Source: Colwellia sp. 12G3
GTDB taxonomy: Bacteria > Pseudomonadota > Gammaproteobacteria > Enterobacterales > Alteromonadaceae
NCBI RefSeq assembly: GCF_002836775.1
Contig: NZ_PJAQ01000006.1
Coordinates: 1 to 64,000, forward strand
Reading direction: 5' to 3'
DNA length: 64,000 nucleotides
Part shown: positions 50,122 through 58,924 of the stretch, one piece after another
Numbering within the stretch: the first letter of the stretch is position 1
Layout: each line of letters starts with the position of its first letter
Position numbers and translations under genes: made by a program
Notes under the pieces: model-generated
The model's database searches: none
Told to the model about the DNA's origin: nothing
Seen by the model: only the letters and a program-made list of their open reading frames with translations

Positions 50122-50214
50122 CGTTCCCTTATGCGGACGCTTGTTGTAATAATTGAATATTCTAGCTTTCCTCATAGCTAACTCACCGATAGTCTTTGCT
50201 ATCGGTTTTTTTTT
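50122..50214 (+). ncRNA. Candidate Hfq-type small RNA
   Basis: A transcript of about 93 bases would run from the promoter at 50087-50115 to a perfect terminator (ACCGATAG 50185-50192, CTATCGGT 50199-50206, nine T). No plus-strand gene lies upstream that this terminator could serve. Just before the terminator stem, CTTTCCTCAT (50166-50175) is an unpaired CU-rich stretch complementary to a Shine-Dalgarno region (GAGGAAAG), the way several Hfq-dependent RNAs block translation. A 16-codon open frame at 50131-50181 has no ribosome binding site and is probably not translated. I do not recognise a known RNA family. Confidence 0.55.
50185..50214 (+). terminator. Terminator of the small RNA candidate
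   Basis: Eight-base-pair stem ACCGATAG/CTATCGGT with a six-base loop and nine T at 50206-50214, only on the plus strand. Confidence 0.85.
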
Positions 50215-50394
50215 GCCTAATTTTTATCATTGAAATGAGATTAGCCAATAGCTTTCATCCTCTGCCATCACTTTTGACCCATACCTTATAAACTAGTACG
50301 CCTAGAATTAAAGGCAAGATAAACTCAATCAAGTTGTGCGCTCAACCCTAACACGGTAAAATATTGCCCATCTATACAAACATCCTAGGCCATT

Positions 50395-50787
50395 ATGTCA
50401 ATCAGCAGCGAACAACTTAATACCATAGAAAAATACGATGAAGAAAAACGCTTAAGCTACTTGCTTCAGCAAGTTGTTAGTAACCAAGAGATCTGGATAT
50501 TAGCTGATGAGCATGGCTGCGTAATGCTAAACACCGAAGATGAAGATTGCGTACCCGTCTGGCCTAACGAAGAATTTGCCCAGCGTTGGGCAACCGATGA
50601 ATGGCAACACTGTAAAGCTGAAGCTATCTCATTAAGCAAATGGTACAGTCGCTGGAGTCCGGGTTTAGTCGATGATGAACTCGCTTTAGTTACTTTTCCA
50701 AATCAAGATAATCAAGGTTTGGTGCTATTTCCTGAAGAGTTTGAAGAAGGCTTACGTAAAGAAACTAAAAAGCAAAACCGAAAATAA
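50395..50787 (+). CDS. DUF2750 domain protein
   Basis: A 130-residue acidic cytosolic protein matching DUF2750: RLSYLLQQVVSNQEIWILADEHGCVML, VPVWPNEEFAQRW, EAISLSKWYSRWSPGL and TFPNQDNQGLVLFPEEFEEGL. Conserved tryptophans and the VWP motif are the family marks. The function is not known. It stands alone, 180 bases after the small RNA candidate's terminator. Confidence 0.85.
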   Translation: MSISSEQLNTIEKYDEEKRLSYLLQQVVSNQEIWILADEHGCVMLNTEDEDCVPVWPNEEFAQRWATDEWQHCKAEAISLSKWYSRWSPGLVDDELALVTFPNQDNQGLVLFPEEFEEGLRKETKKQNRK

Positions 50788-51057
50788 ATAACGTTAACTA
50801 ATAAATAGCTCCCCTACTATTTGCTCTTGGTCACAAGAGCATTCATTTCAATTTTTAGTATCATAGAAAGCGTCAGCTAATAACCTTAGCCTATAACAAT
50901 TCCACTAAATGATTGACCACTTGTGCTGGCTAAAATATTCCAAGGCGGTGTTGAGCTCAATCCCAAGAGCCAGTTATTGCTCAATCAACCGTTGTGCCTT
51001 TGGGTCACTTTGTTTATATTATATTCAGTAATAAATGGACGTATATACAAGGAAATA

Positions 51058-51735
51058 ATGTCAGACATCAGTATTGAACAGAGTATGCAACTCTTTGAGC
51101 TTCAACCCGGTAAGAGCTTAGACCTACAGATTAACCATCCTGTACCGCTAAGGCTTAAATTGCCATTGATCGGTTATGAGCTAGGTAAGTACATTATATT
51201 AAAATATCCAAAATCGGCTAACACTTCCGAATATAAAGATGTATTAATCGAGGGTAACGTACTCATAGTCCGTTATTTAATGGAAGGCAATAAAGGCGAG
51301 TGCTTTGCCTTTCGATCTTCCATTAAAAGCATTACCCAATATCCTGAAAAGCTCATTTTTATTGATTACCCTAAAAAGATTGAAAACCGTCAGTTGCGTC
51401 TGCAACAAAGAACAAGCATTCACCTGCCGGCAATAATCATGTTGGAAGGTTCGGTCGATAGTAAAGGTACTCAAATTAGCGGTATTATTGGTGATATTTC
51501 TGCCAAAGGTTGTGGTTTCACCTTCAAAACTAAAAATACCAAAGCTAAGGTTAATAAACGCGATGTTTTTGTCTGCCTACAGAGCCCTACTGATGGTGAA
51601 GTACAAATACCGGCTCGAGTATGTAATAGCCGTAATGACAATGGTATCGTCAGTGTTGGTATTCAATTTCTCGACAATGGGGATTTAGTGCCAAAATTAC
51701 TGACTGAACTTTTCATCGAGAATACAATTAGTTGA
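51058..51735 (+). CDS. PilZ domain protein with YcgR-like N-domain
   Basis: Start at 51058 (AAGG five bases upstream); the longer frame from 50923 adds 45 implausible residues. The 225-residue product has an N-terminal beta domain (about 1-110) like the PilZN/YcgR-N domain and a C-terminal PilZ domain (about 115-215). The second PilZ motif is intact (DISAKGCGF, the (D/N)xSxxG pattern). In the first, RxxxR, I read RTSIH, with His in place of the second Arg, unless RLQQR just before it takes the role. Cyclic di-GMP binding may therefore be weakened. Such proteins usually tune flagellar motility or adhesion. Confidence 0.82.
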   Translation: MSDISIEQSMQLFELQPGKSLDLQINHPVPLRLKLPLIGYELGKYIILKYPKSANTSEYKDVLIEGNVLIVRYLMEGNKGECFAFRSSIKSITQYPEKLIFIDYPKKIENRQLRLQQRTSIHLPAIIMLEGSVDSKGTQISGIIGDISAKGCGFTFKTKNTKAKVNKRDVFVCLQSPTDGEVQIPARVCNSRNDNGIVSVGIQFLDNGDLVPKLLTELFIENTIS

Positions 51736-51786
51736 TAGTTCATTCGTCATGTTTACCTCAGAATACAACCATCCTAAAGGAAACAA

Positions 51787-52245
51787 ATGGAAATTCGGAT
51801 CGGCTCGCTAACACATCCTGCAGTCATAGCCCTGCTAACAGAGCATCATCAAGATATGCTAATGCATTCTCCACCAGAAAGCGTGCATGCTCTTGATTTA
51901 TCGGCATTAGCTCAACAGAGCATTACTTTTTGGAGTGTTTGGCAAAATGATGAATTGGCGGGTTGTGGTGCTTTAAAGGAGTTAGACAGTACTCACGGTG
52001 AAATTAAATCCATGCGAACTTCACGAAATTTTTTACGCCAAGGTGTCGCTAAATTACTGTTGGAACATATGATTGCTCAGGCAAAGAAGCGCAGTTACCA
52101 AAAACTAAGCCTTGAAACAGGTACTATGGATGCCTTTCTACCAGCACAAAAACTCTATCACCAACTTGGTTTTACCCATTGTCAGCCCTTTGCTGATTAT
52201 CAAGAAGATCCCTACAGTACTTTTATGTCTAAGATCATTAGCTAA
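51787..52245 (+). CDS. GNAT family N-acetyltransferase
   Basis: A 152-residue GNAT enzyme. The acetyl-CoA site is RTSRNFLRQGVAKLLLEHMIAQAKKR (the R/Q-x-x-G-x-A pattern), preceded by the beta strand GEIKSMRTS and followed by LSLETGTMDAFLPAQKLYHQLGFT. It resembles the YsnE/PhnO-like acyltransferases by these segments. The substrate is unknown. Good ribosome binding site (AAAGGAAAC). The gap to the next gene (52246-52485) has a long-loop hairpin (TAACCGTT/AACGGTTA, 52285-52316) without a T-tract. Confidence 0.85.
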   Translation: MEIRIGSLTHPAVIALLTEHHQDMLMHSPPESVHALDLSALAQQSITFWSVWQNDELAGCGALKELDSTHGEIKSMRTSRNFLRQGVAKLLLEHMIAQAKKRSYQKLSLETGTMDAFLPAQKLYHQLGFTHCQPFADYQEDPYSTFMSKIIS

Positions 52246-52417
52246 CAAATCCAAATATCCACCTATATCCGGCACACTGTGGCGTAACCGTTAATGAACA
52301 AGCTTTTAAACGGTTACCTTTGATAATCGACAACTATAAAAATCACTTTTAGTTGATTATTTTTCAGCACAGTAAACTGAACACTTAAATAATCCATCCA
52401 TACTGATTTTGTACTTG

Positions 52418-52463
52418 AACTTAACAAAAAGTAAGTTAAAATAGCATTTGAATAACATTCGAA
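52418..52463. promoter_or_regulatory. Candidate operators before the TetR gene
   Basis: Two dyads precede the regulator: AACTTA ... TAAGTT (52418-52423, 52432-52437) and TTTGAAT-AAC-ATTCGAA (52447-52463, one mismatch), the latter ending 22 bases before the start codon. Autoregulation by the TetR protein is the likely use; binding is not shown by sequence alone. Confidence 0.4.
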
Positions 52464-52485
52464 TACAATTTCATATAGGCTTCAC

Positions 52486-53220
52486 ATGGCTCCAGCTCCA
52501 AGATTTAGTGCAGAAGAACAAGAAAGATTAATCATATGCGCAGCGATTAAGGCAATAGAAGAAAGTAGTTTATTAGACTTTTCTATGTCCGCTATTGCCA
52601 AATTAGCAGGCCTGTCTATGGGGTCGGTTTATAAGTTTGTGCAATGTAAGGAAGATGTACTTATTGCATTAGCTACCCGCATGTATAAAGGACGACAATC
52701 CGTTTTCAAAAAAGTACTCGCTTTACCCTTAACAACACCAGAACGCATTATAGCGACCAGTTTGTTAGATTTTTCTAAAGTACATATGTATACCTTTGAT
52801 AATCAGCTTGAAAGTATTGTTAACACCGAAGCGATGATGAAGCGATGTTCAGATCGCTGGTTAACACAAATGAGAGCATGCGGTGAACAATGCCAAACTA
52901 TGTTTCAACAATTTTTACAAACCGCCGCTGACTCAGGTGAATTAATATCAGGTAACCGAGATATTACAGAAATAAACGTAGGTACTTGGTCGTTATCCGT
53001 GGGTTACTTTCAAACGGTGCGCTTGCTTCAATGTTTGCAAAATGATCTCAATGGAAATATCGATGCAAGTAGTGAAGAAAAGTCGCTTGTACTAGCAACA
53101 GATAATGCACATATTCGCACGATGAAACGTTTAGTCAATACGTATGACTGGCAGAAAAAAATCTCAGATGATGATATCGAGAAAGTTTGCCTACATTTAG
53201 TCGACGCAGAGCTTAGGTAA
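52486..53220 (+). CDS. TetR family regulator of an RND efflux operon
   Basis: A 244-residue TetR-type repressor. The helix-turn-helix is at about residues 28-55 (FSMSAIAKLAGLSMGSVYKFVQCKEDVL). The C-terminal ligand domain is helical with several cysteines (MKRCSDRW, RACGEQCQTM) but no family-specific signature I can name. It is followed after 80 bases by the adaptor and pump genes on the same strand, so it most likely represses them and responds to a pump substrate. Confidence 0.85.
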   Translation: MAPAPRFSAEEQERLIICAAIKAIEESSLLDFSMSAIAKLAGLSMGSVYKFVQCKEDVLIALATRMYKGRQSVFKKVLALPLTTPERIIATSLLDFSKVHMYTFDNQLESIVNTEAMMKRCSDRWLTQMRACGEQCQTMFQQFLQTAADSGELISGNRDITEINVGTWSLSVGYFQTVRLLQCLQNDLNGNIDASSEEKSLVLATDNAHIRTMKRLVNTYDWQKKISDDDIEKVCLHLVDAELR

Positions 53221-53300
53221 TACCAATCGGATTAATTTTTTGTACAACTTAAATCTTGGCTAGCAAGCTTAGAAAAAACACTTAAAGATAAAGGAACATC

Positions 53301-54449
53301 ATGAACATAACTAAATGGCTTTTAGTCATTATAATATTAGCCGGCACAATTTTTGGTTTACAAAGCTATAAAACATCACTGAAAGAAGCAGCCAATGCCC
53401 AAGCAGCAATGATGCCTGAAATGGCAGCCACAGTAACCGCGGTAAAAGTCACTAATATTAGTTACCAAAAACATATTCAAGTCAGTGGTGAAGTACAAGC
53501 ATTCAAATTTTTGATGCTCAATAACGAATTGGCAGGTCAAATTACTCGCTTAAATGCTGCTTCCGGTAGTGTGGTTAAAAAAGGCCAAGAACTATTAGTA
53601 TTAGATCACCGTGATGAAGACGCCCGTTTAATGGCCGCCGAAGCCACCTTGATGCTCCACCAACAGACGCTTGACCGTTATATCAAACTTCAAAAGAGCC
53701 GTGAAATTAGTGAAGATAAAGTTGATCAAGCCCGCGCTGCATTGCAAATTGCTCAAGCCGATATTAATGTAATCACCACGGCCATAGATAAAAAAACCTT
53801 AACCGCGCCTTTTACTGCCAAAGTAGGTATTCATACCCTAGAAGTTGGCCAATATTTAGATAAAAATAGTCAGGTACTTGAACTTGTTGGTGTTAATGAT
53901 TTCACTTGGATTGATTTTAATCTGCCACAACTTTATCAAGAACTCGATTTAGCGTCGACAGTAGAAATTAGCCAGATCAATCAAGAGTCGATGTTTGAAG
54001 CAACGGTTATCGCGGTAGACCCACAATTATCTCGTCTTTCACGTCATTTAAAATACCGCGCACAATTGCCCTCTTCAACGTTAGCGTTAAAACCAAATAC
54101 CTTAGTGTCAGTCATCGTGCCAATCGATAGTAAGTCAACCGTTGCTACCGTGCCTGATTTAGCGATAAAACGTGATGCACTGGGTAATTATGTCTTTGTG
54201 TTAGACGCTGATGGCGAAGGTAGCTATCGCGCTAAACTAGTCCCCGTTAAATTGGGCGAGCGACAAGGTGATCACGTAATGATTCTTGCTGGTGTAAAAG
54301 CAGGACAGCTTATTGCTAATAAAGGCTCATTCAAATTATTCCCTGGCATGAAAGTATACCTTGCTAAAGAAGCTACCAATGATGTGGCCAATGACGTTAC
54401 CAAAGAAATAGCTCAAGCATTAGCTGCTGATGTTAGCGCACAAGAATAA
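53301..54449 (+). CDS. RND efflux periplasmic adaptor (HlyD/MFP family)
   Basis: A 382-residue membrane fusion protein. An N-terminal membrane anchor (about 5-22) has no lipobox. The lipoyl halves are GEVQAFKFLMLNNELAGQITRLNAASGSVVKKGQELLVLD and KTLTAPFTAKVGIHTLEVGQYLDKNSQVLELV, around a hairpin (about 115-165). A beta-barrel and membrane-proximal domain follow. It bridges the pump encoded six bases downstream to an outer membrane channel. Ribosome binding site AAAGGAAC. The Asn/Asp/Val-rich C-terminal tail (VANDVTKEIAQ) is unusual. Confidence 0.92.
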   Translation: MNITKWLLVIIILAGTIFGLQSYKTSLKEAANAQAAMMPEMAATVTAVKVTNISYQKHIQVSGEVQAFKFLMLNNELAGQITRLNAASGSVVKKGQELLVLDHRDEDARLMAAEATLMLHQQTLDRYIKLQKSREISEDKVDQARAALQIAQADINVITTAIDKKTLTAPFTAKVGIHTLEVGQYLDKNSQVLELVGVNDFTWIDFNLPQLYQELDLASTVEISQINQESMFEATVIAVDPQLSRLSRHLKYRAQLPSSTLALKPNTLVSVIVPIDSKSTVATVPDLAIKRDALGNYVFVLDADGEGSYRAKLVPVKLGERQGDHVMILAGVKAGQLIANKGSFKLFPGMKVYLAKEATNDVANDVTKEIAQALAADVSAQE

Positions 54450-54455
54450 GGGATT

Positions 54456-57400
54456 ATGATGCAAGAAAGTAAACCATCCATCATGGACATTTTTGTCAGA
54501 CGACCAGTCGTTGCTATTGTCTTATCTATCATTATTTGTATTGCCGGTATCTGGTCTGCAAGTAAAATTCCGGTACTGCAATTTCCTAAGATTGACAGTG
54601 CCTCATTAGTTATTGAAACTTATTATATTGGTGCATCCGCTGATGTGGTAAAAGGTTTCATCACCGAACCAATTGAGCGAGCAGCAGCAACAGTACCGGG
54701 TGTTGAATACGTTGATTCAGTCAGTACTTCTGGTAGTTCTAAAGTAACGGTATGGCTTAAATTAAACGAAAATTCAACACTGGCACTAGCAGAATTAAAT
54801 GCGAGATTAGGACAGATTCGTTTCGAATTACCACAAGGCGCCCAAGACCCTGTTGTATCGGTAAGTCGTGCCGACAGACCTTTCGCTGTTATTTATTTAA
54901 ATGTCCAAGCCAATGGTAATGACTTATCACGTATTACTGACTATTTAACTCGCCAAGTAAACCCAATTTTAAATGCGATTGAAGGGGTGCAACGTGTCGG
55001 TATTGAAGGTGCGAGAACACCGGCAATGCGTGTCTGGTTAGATGCTCAGGCATTACAAGTATTTAACTTAAGTGCTAGTGATGTTTACCAAGCCTTAGCA
55101 ACAAACAACACCATAGCCACGTTGGGTTATGTAGAAAATAGTCGACAAAAAATTGATATTGTTGCCAATACACAACTCAGTAGTGTTGAAGATTTTCAAC
55201 AACTGGTCATTAGTCAGGTTGATGGTGCTAATATTTATTTAAAAGATGTCGCTAAAATTGAACTTGCCGCGGAAGATAGCAGCGTCACGGCTAGGTTAAA
55301 CGATAAGGATGCGGTGTATATTTCTATTTGGCCATTACCTGGCGCTAATGAAATTGCCATTGGTGATAAATTATATAAAAAAGTTGCCGAGCTAAATAAA
55401 ACGCTACCGTACGGTATATCAATTGATTACGCCTATGATGGCACTTTATACATGCGCGATGCATTAAAAGAAATTTTTACCACGCTCATTGAAACCGTTA
55501 TTTTAGTTGGCTTGGTTGTTGTGCTGCTGATGGGTTCGTTTAGAAGCGCTATAGTGCCCTTAATTACCATACCTATCTCTATTTTAGGCGCGGTTGCCGC
55601 AATGGCCATGATGGGCTTTTCGTTAAACCTATTAACCGTACTAGCTATCGTATTATCGGTTGGTTTAGTAGTCGATGATGCCATTGTTGTGGTAGAAAAC
55701 GTTGCCCGACTAATGCGTCAAGGACTATCGAAATTTGATGCGGCACTGATTAGCTCTCGCCAACTATTAGTACCTATCATTTCAATGACGTTAACACTGG
55801 CAGCCGTTTATGCGCCTATTGGTTTCCTATCAGGGCTAACGGGTGTGTTATTCAAAGAGTTTGCTTTTACGCTAGCCATTGCCGTCATCATTTCAGGCAT
55901 CGTTGCCATTACTTTGTCACCGATCATGAGCGCTTATGTTTCACCTAAAGGTGGCGAAGAGAGTTGGTTAACCACTAAAGTGAACCACCTCTTTGAAAGA
56001 ATACAACGGGGCTACGCTAAACTATTGCACCGTATTTTTAAGTGGCAAGGGCAAGTATTTCTAATAGCCTTGGTCGTTTCACTGCTCACTGTACCTTTTT
56101 ACCTGTACTCAAAAAAAGAATTAGCTCCGGTAGAAGATCAAGCCATGGTTATGTTTGTCATTCAATCACCGCCTGATGCTTCAATGCATTATAACGTGTC
56201 GCAAATGAATCCCGTTGTTGAAAGCTTGCAAGAGATTGAGGGCGGTAAGAAAATTTGGCAAATCATCTTTGGTGGCGGTGGCTTTGGCGGTTTGGAGTTG
56301 GTTAGTGCCGATGACCGTGATTACAGCGCACAATCCCTAGTACCAAGGATTTACGGCAAATTAGCGCAAATCCCAGGGCTTAACATGTTTCCTATTTTAC
56401 CTGCTTCATTACCAAGCTCTGGTCAGTTTGAAATAGAAATGATTGTTAAAGCCTCTGCCCCTTATAGTGAAATGAAGCAATACGCTGATCAACTTGTCGG
56501 TGCCGCCTTTGCCAGTGGTAAATTCCTCTTTGCTGATACCGATCTAAAAATAGATTTACCGCAAGTAGAGTTACAATTAAACCGTGAGAAAATTGCCGAT
56601 TTAGGCATGAATGTCGGAGCGGTTAGCGAACAATTGGGTATTTTATTATCAAGCAATTTTGTGAATCGCTTTGATTCAAATGGTCAAGCCTACCGAGTAA
56701 TCCCTATTATTAATGATGAGGTACGTAGTAAAACCGAAGCGATTTTATCATTAGATATTAAATTACCTACCGGTGAATTATTACCCATTTCATCAGTCGC
56801 CGAGCTAAAATGGAAAACAGTTCCTAGAGCCTTGGGTACTTTTGCTCAGCAAGCATCTTTTAGGATTTACGGCGGTGTCGCGCCAGGATCAAATAAAGAA
56901 GCCGCGTTATCTGCTATTGAAAATGCAGCCAAAGAAATATTACCTTTAGGTTATTCTATTGATTATGCTGGTGAATCAAGGCAGTTACGTCAAGAGGGTA
57001 ATACCTTAATCATGGTATTGGGTATTTCATTAATCATTGTATTTCTGGTACTGGCGATACAGTTTAATAGCTTTAGAGATCCCTTAGTGGTGCTATTTGG
57101 TTGTGTACCATTGGCCTTATCAGGTGCCCTATTAATACCTTATGTTGAACTAACCACTATTAATATTTATTCTCAAATAGGCTTGATTACCTTAATTGGC
57201 TTAATTGCTAAAAATGGTATTTTGATTGTCGAATTTGCTAATCACGCACAAGAGCTTGGCGCGAATAAACTCGCCGCGGTAACTGAAGCAGCAACCACGC
57301 GTTTACGTCCTATTTTGATGACGACGGCAGCCACTATTTTGGGACATTTCCCGCTAGTGCTGGTTACCGGAGCTGGCGCAGAAGCGCGTAATAGTATTGG

Positions 57401-57551
57401 TATTATTTTAGTGGCGGGTATGTTTATTGGTACTATCTTTACCTTGTTTATTTTACCTAGCTTCTACTTACTCTTAGCAGAAAAGAGACAAAAGAGTAGC
57501 GGTGAAGAGATGCAAGTCTCAGATGAAGCCTTGCAGACAGTAGTTAATTAA
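54456..57551 (+). CDS. RND efflux pump permease (HAE1-like)
   Basis: A 1031-residue proton-driven transporter of the RND superfamily with 12 predicted membrane helices and two large periplasmic loops. The N-terminus FVRRPVVAIVLSIIICIAGIWS and the proton-relay motif GLVVDDAIVVVENV in TM4 are clear, with the matching GLIAKNGILIVEFANHAQ in TM10. Length and periplasmic start (LPVLQFPKIDSASLVIETYYIGAS-like region) fit the multidrug HAE1 family. No outer membrane channel gene is adjacent, so a shared TolC may be used. A terminator follows closely. Confidence 0.94.
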   Translation: MMQESKPSIMDIFVRRPVVAIVLSIIICIAGIWSASKIPVLQFPKIDSASLVIETYYIGASADVVKGFITEPIERAAATVPGVEYVDSVSTSGSSKVTVWLKLNENSTLALAELNARLGQIRFELPQGAQDPVVSVSRADRPFAVIYLNVQANGNDLSRITDYLTRQVNPILNAIEGVQRVGIEGARTPAMRVWLDAQALQVFNLSASDVYQALATNNTIATLGYVENSRQKIDIVANTQLSSVEDFQQLVISQVDGANIYLKDVAKIELAAEDSSVTARLNDKDAVYISIWPLPGANEIAIGDKLYKKVAELNKTLPYGISIDYAYDGTLYMRDALKEIFTTLIETVILVGLVVVLLMGSFRSAIVPLITIPISILGAVAAMAMMGFSLNLLTVLAIVLSVGLVVDDAIVVVENVARLMRQGLSKFDAALISSRQLLVPIISMTLTLAAVYAPIGFLSGLTGVLFKEFAFTLAIAVIISGIVAITLSPIMSAYVSPKGGEESWLTTKVNHLFERIQRGYAKLLHRIFKWQGQVFLIALVVSLLTVPFYLYSKKELAPVEDQAMVMFVIQSPPDASMHYNVSQMNPVVESLQEIEGGKKIWQIIFGGGGFGGLELVSADDRDYSAQSLVPRIYGKLAQIPGLNMFPILPASLPSSGQFEIEMIVKASAPYSEMKQYADQLVGAAFASGKFLFADTDLKIDLPQVELQLNREKIADLGMNVGAVSEQLGILLSSNFVNRFDSNGQAYRVIPIINDEVRSKTEAILSLDIKLPTGELLPISSVAELKWKTVPRALGTFAQQASFRIYGGVAPGSNKEAALSAIENAAKEILPLGYSIDYAGESRQLRQEGNTLIMVLGISLIIVFLVLAIQFNSFRDPLVVLFGCVPLALSGALLIPYVELTTINIYSQIGLITLIGLIAKNGILIVEFANHAQELGANKLAAVTEAATTRLRPILMTTAATILGHFPLVLVTGAGAEARNSIGIILVAGMFIGTIFTLFILPSFYLLLAEKRQKSSGEEMQVSDEALQTVVN

Positions 57552-57570
57552 ACATTCTAACTTATTAAAA

Positions 57571-57604
57571 AAACCACCCGCATGACCATACGGGTGGTTT
57601 TTTT
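57571..57604 (+). terminator. Terminator of the efflux operon
   Basis: AAACCACCCG (57571-57580) pairs with CGGGTGGTTT (57591-57600), followed by T, 20 bases after the pump stop codon. Confidence 0.9.
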
Positions 57605-57620
57605 GTGCAAAAATTCGCTA

Positions 57621-57640
57621 TTAACTGTTAACTGTTAACT
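57621..57640. repeat. Heptamer repeat (TTAACTG), about 2.9 units
   Basis: Units at 57621-57627 and 57628-57634 plus six further bases. It is the reverse complement of the TTAACAG array at 59753-59792. The HDOD gene's stop codon and its last two to three codons lie inside this repeat. Confidence 0.75.
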
Positions 57641-58728
57641 CTAGCTGCTAATACTCGTTCAACATATTGTTTTGCTTCGCCACTACAGAGTAAAACTTCA
57701 GCAGCCTCTTTGATCTCGCCTTCAGTTTTATCATTGTGTTCAAGCATCATGATAAGTTCACTAATGATATTGCCTTCATAGGCAAAACAAGCAATTGGAT
57801 GCTTGCTAAAAGCGGCGGATAACATCGAAGCATTAGTCACTTTAACTTGTAGCGCGAGTGCGTCTAAAATCGACTGAGGGAACTGCCAATGTTTAGCAAT
57901 GTGATAGGTTAATTTTTTTGATTTCTGCTGCATCAATTCTTTAAAGGCATAAGAATTCGGTTGGCAATCAGGATGAATAAAAGAAAAAGCTTCCATCAAT
58001 AATTGGTAAATAATCATATCGCCCAAGTTACAAATAAGACCAATAAGATAGCCTTGAGCTGCCTCTTTTTTATAAAGCGATCTATTTATTAATTCTTTAG
58101 AAATAACACCGGTGGTCAAGCTATGATGCCAAATTTTATTACCATACTGTTTAAAGTATATTTGAGATTGAGGAGTCAATTTACTCACAAAACCATTGAT
58201 CACCCCTTCTATAAGCCCATTACTGCCCAGTAACATAAAAGCTGATTTAAGATCAGCTATTTCTTTACCTGTACGGTTATAAAAAGATGAATTGGATAAC
58301 TCAATCACTTTAGCGGCAATAGAAGGTTCTTGCTGAATCAAATCAAGTAATGCTTGGGTATCAAAGTTCTCGTCAGTCAGCTGATCAATGACCTGACTGA
58401 GCGAAGCAGGTAATACCGGCATTGCTTCAATTATTGTATTAGGTTTACGTAACACAGCTTCAATTTTGTCAGCAACATAATGCGATAACTCATCGTGTTG
58501 TGTTGTCGCTGGTGATTGGCCAAATAAAAAATCATAGAAATCTTGACGATGTGTTTCTTCAATACTTGCCAAACGCAACGGCTTTACAGGACTCGCATTT
58601 TTAGGCTCTTCAAACGCTTGTTGCTGCATTTCCTCTACTGGCACTTTATCTTTTTCGAAATATAAGTAATTGGGTTGTTTCTTGCTTTTAATACTGGGAA
58701 AAAGGTGCTTCAACATAGTTTTAAACAT
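57628..58728 (-). CDS. HDOD domain signalling protein
   Basis: A 366-residue protein with an N-terminal polar stretch of about 100 residues and an HDOD domain (about 115-310): LPASLSQVIDQLTDENFDTQALLDLIQQEPSIAAKVIELSNSSFY is typical, followed by GLIEGVINGF, HHSLTTGVISKEL and GLICNLGDMIIYQLL. HDOD proteins lack an active metal phosphodiesterase site and act in signalling or stress control; this one keeps HHS and NLGD rather than a full HD set. The last residues (RVNS) and the stop come from a heptamer repeat. Upstream AT-rich region 58729-58924 shows no other gene. Confidence 0.85.
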   Translation of the reverse strand: MFKTMLKHLFPSIKSKKQPNYLYFEKDKVPVEEMQQQAFEEPKNASPVKPLRLASIEETHRQDFYDFLFGQSPATTQHDELSHYVADKIEAVLRKPNTIIEAMPVLPASLSQVIDQLTDENFDTQALLDLIQQEPSIAAKVIELSNSSFYNRTGKEIADLKSAFMLLGSNGLIEGVINGFVSKLTPQSQIYFKQYGNKIWHHSLTTGVISKELINRSLYKKEAAQGYLIGLICNLGDMIIYQLLMEAFSFIHPDCQPNSYAFKELMQQKSKKLTYHIAKHWQFPQSILDALALQVKVTNASMLSAAFSKHPIACFAYEGNIISELIMMLEHNDKTEGEIKEAAEVLLCSGEAKQYVERVLAARVNS

Positions 58729-58924
58729 ATAAATTTTTTTCCTAGGAGATCTTTGTTTTCATCATTTATGTTAAATTCACTGTTTTAAGGTCAATCTATA
58801 AAACTACTATAATTAATCATGATGTTAGGCATAATTAATTATACTAGTGCACCCCTGAGGATTTTCTTTTACTGTATACCCATTACCCTTTAATGTTCTC
58901 ATTAAATATTCACTGAACGGCTTT

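Larger units (their letters stand above)
49882..50394. other. Intergenic stretch with an orphan transcription unit
   Basis: The gap upstream of ubiE (leftward) and before the DUF2750 gene (rightward) contains the small RNA candidate described separately at 50087-50214. The first 200 bases are AT-rich and should hold the ubiE promoter, which I cannot place. Bases 50215-50394 show nothing clear. Confidence 0.5.

Noticed and set aside
50131-50181. 16-codon open frame in the small RNA candidate (leader peptide idea)
   Set aside because: No ribosome binding site, no run of a single regulatory codon, and no alternative hairpin that would support attenuation of the gene 180 bases downstream.
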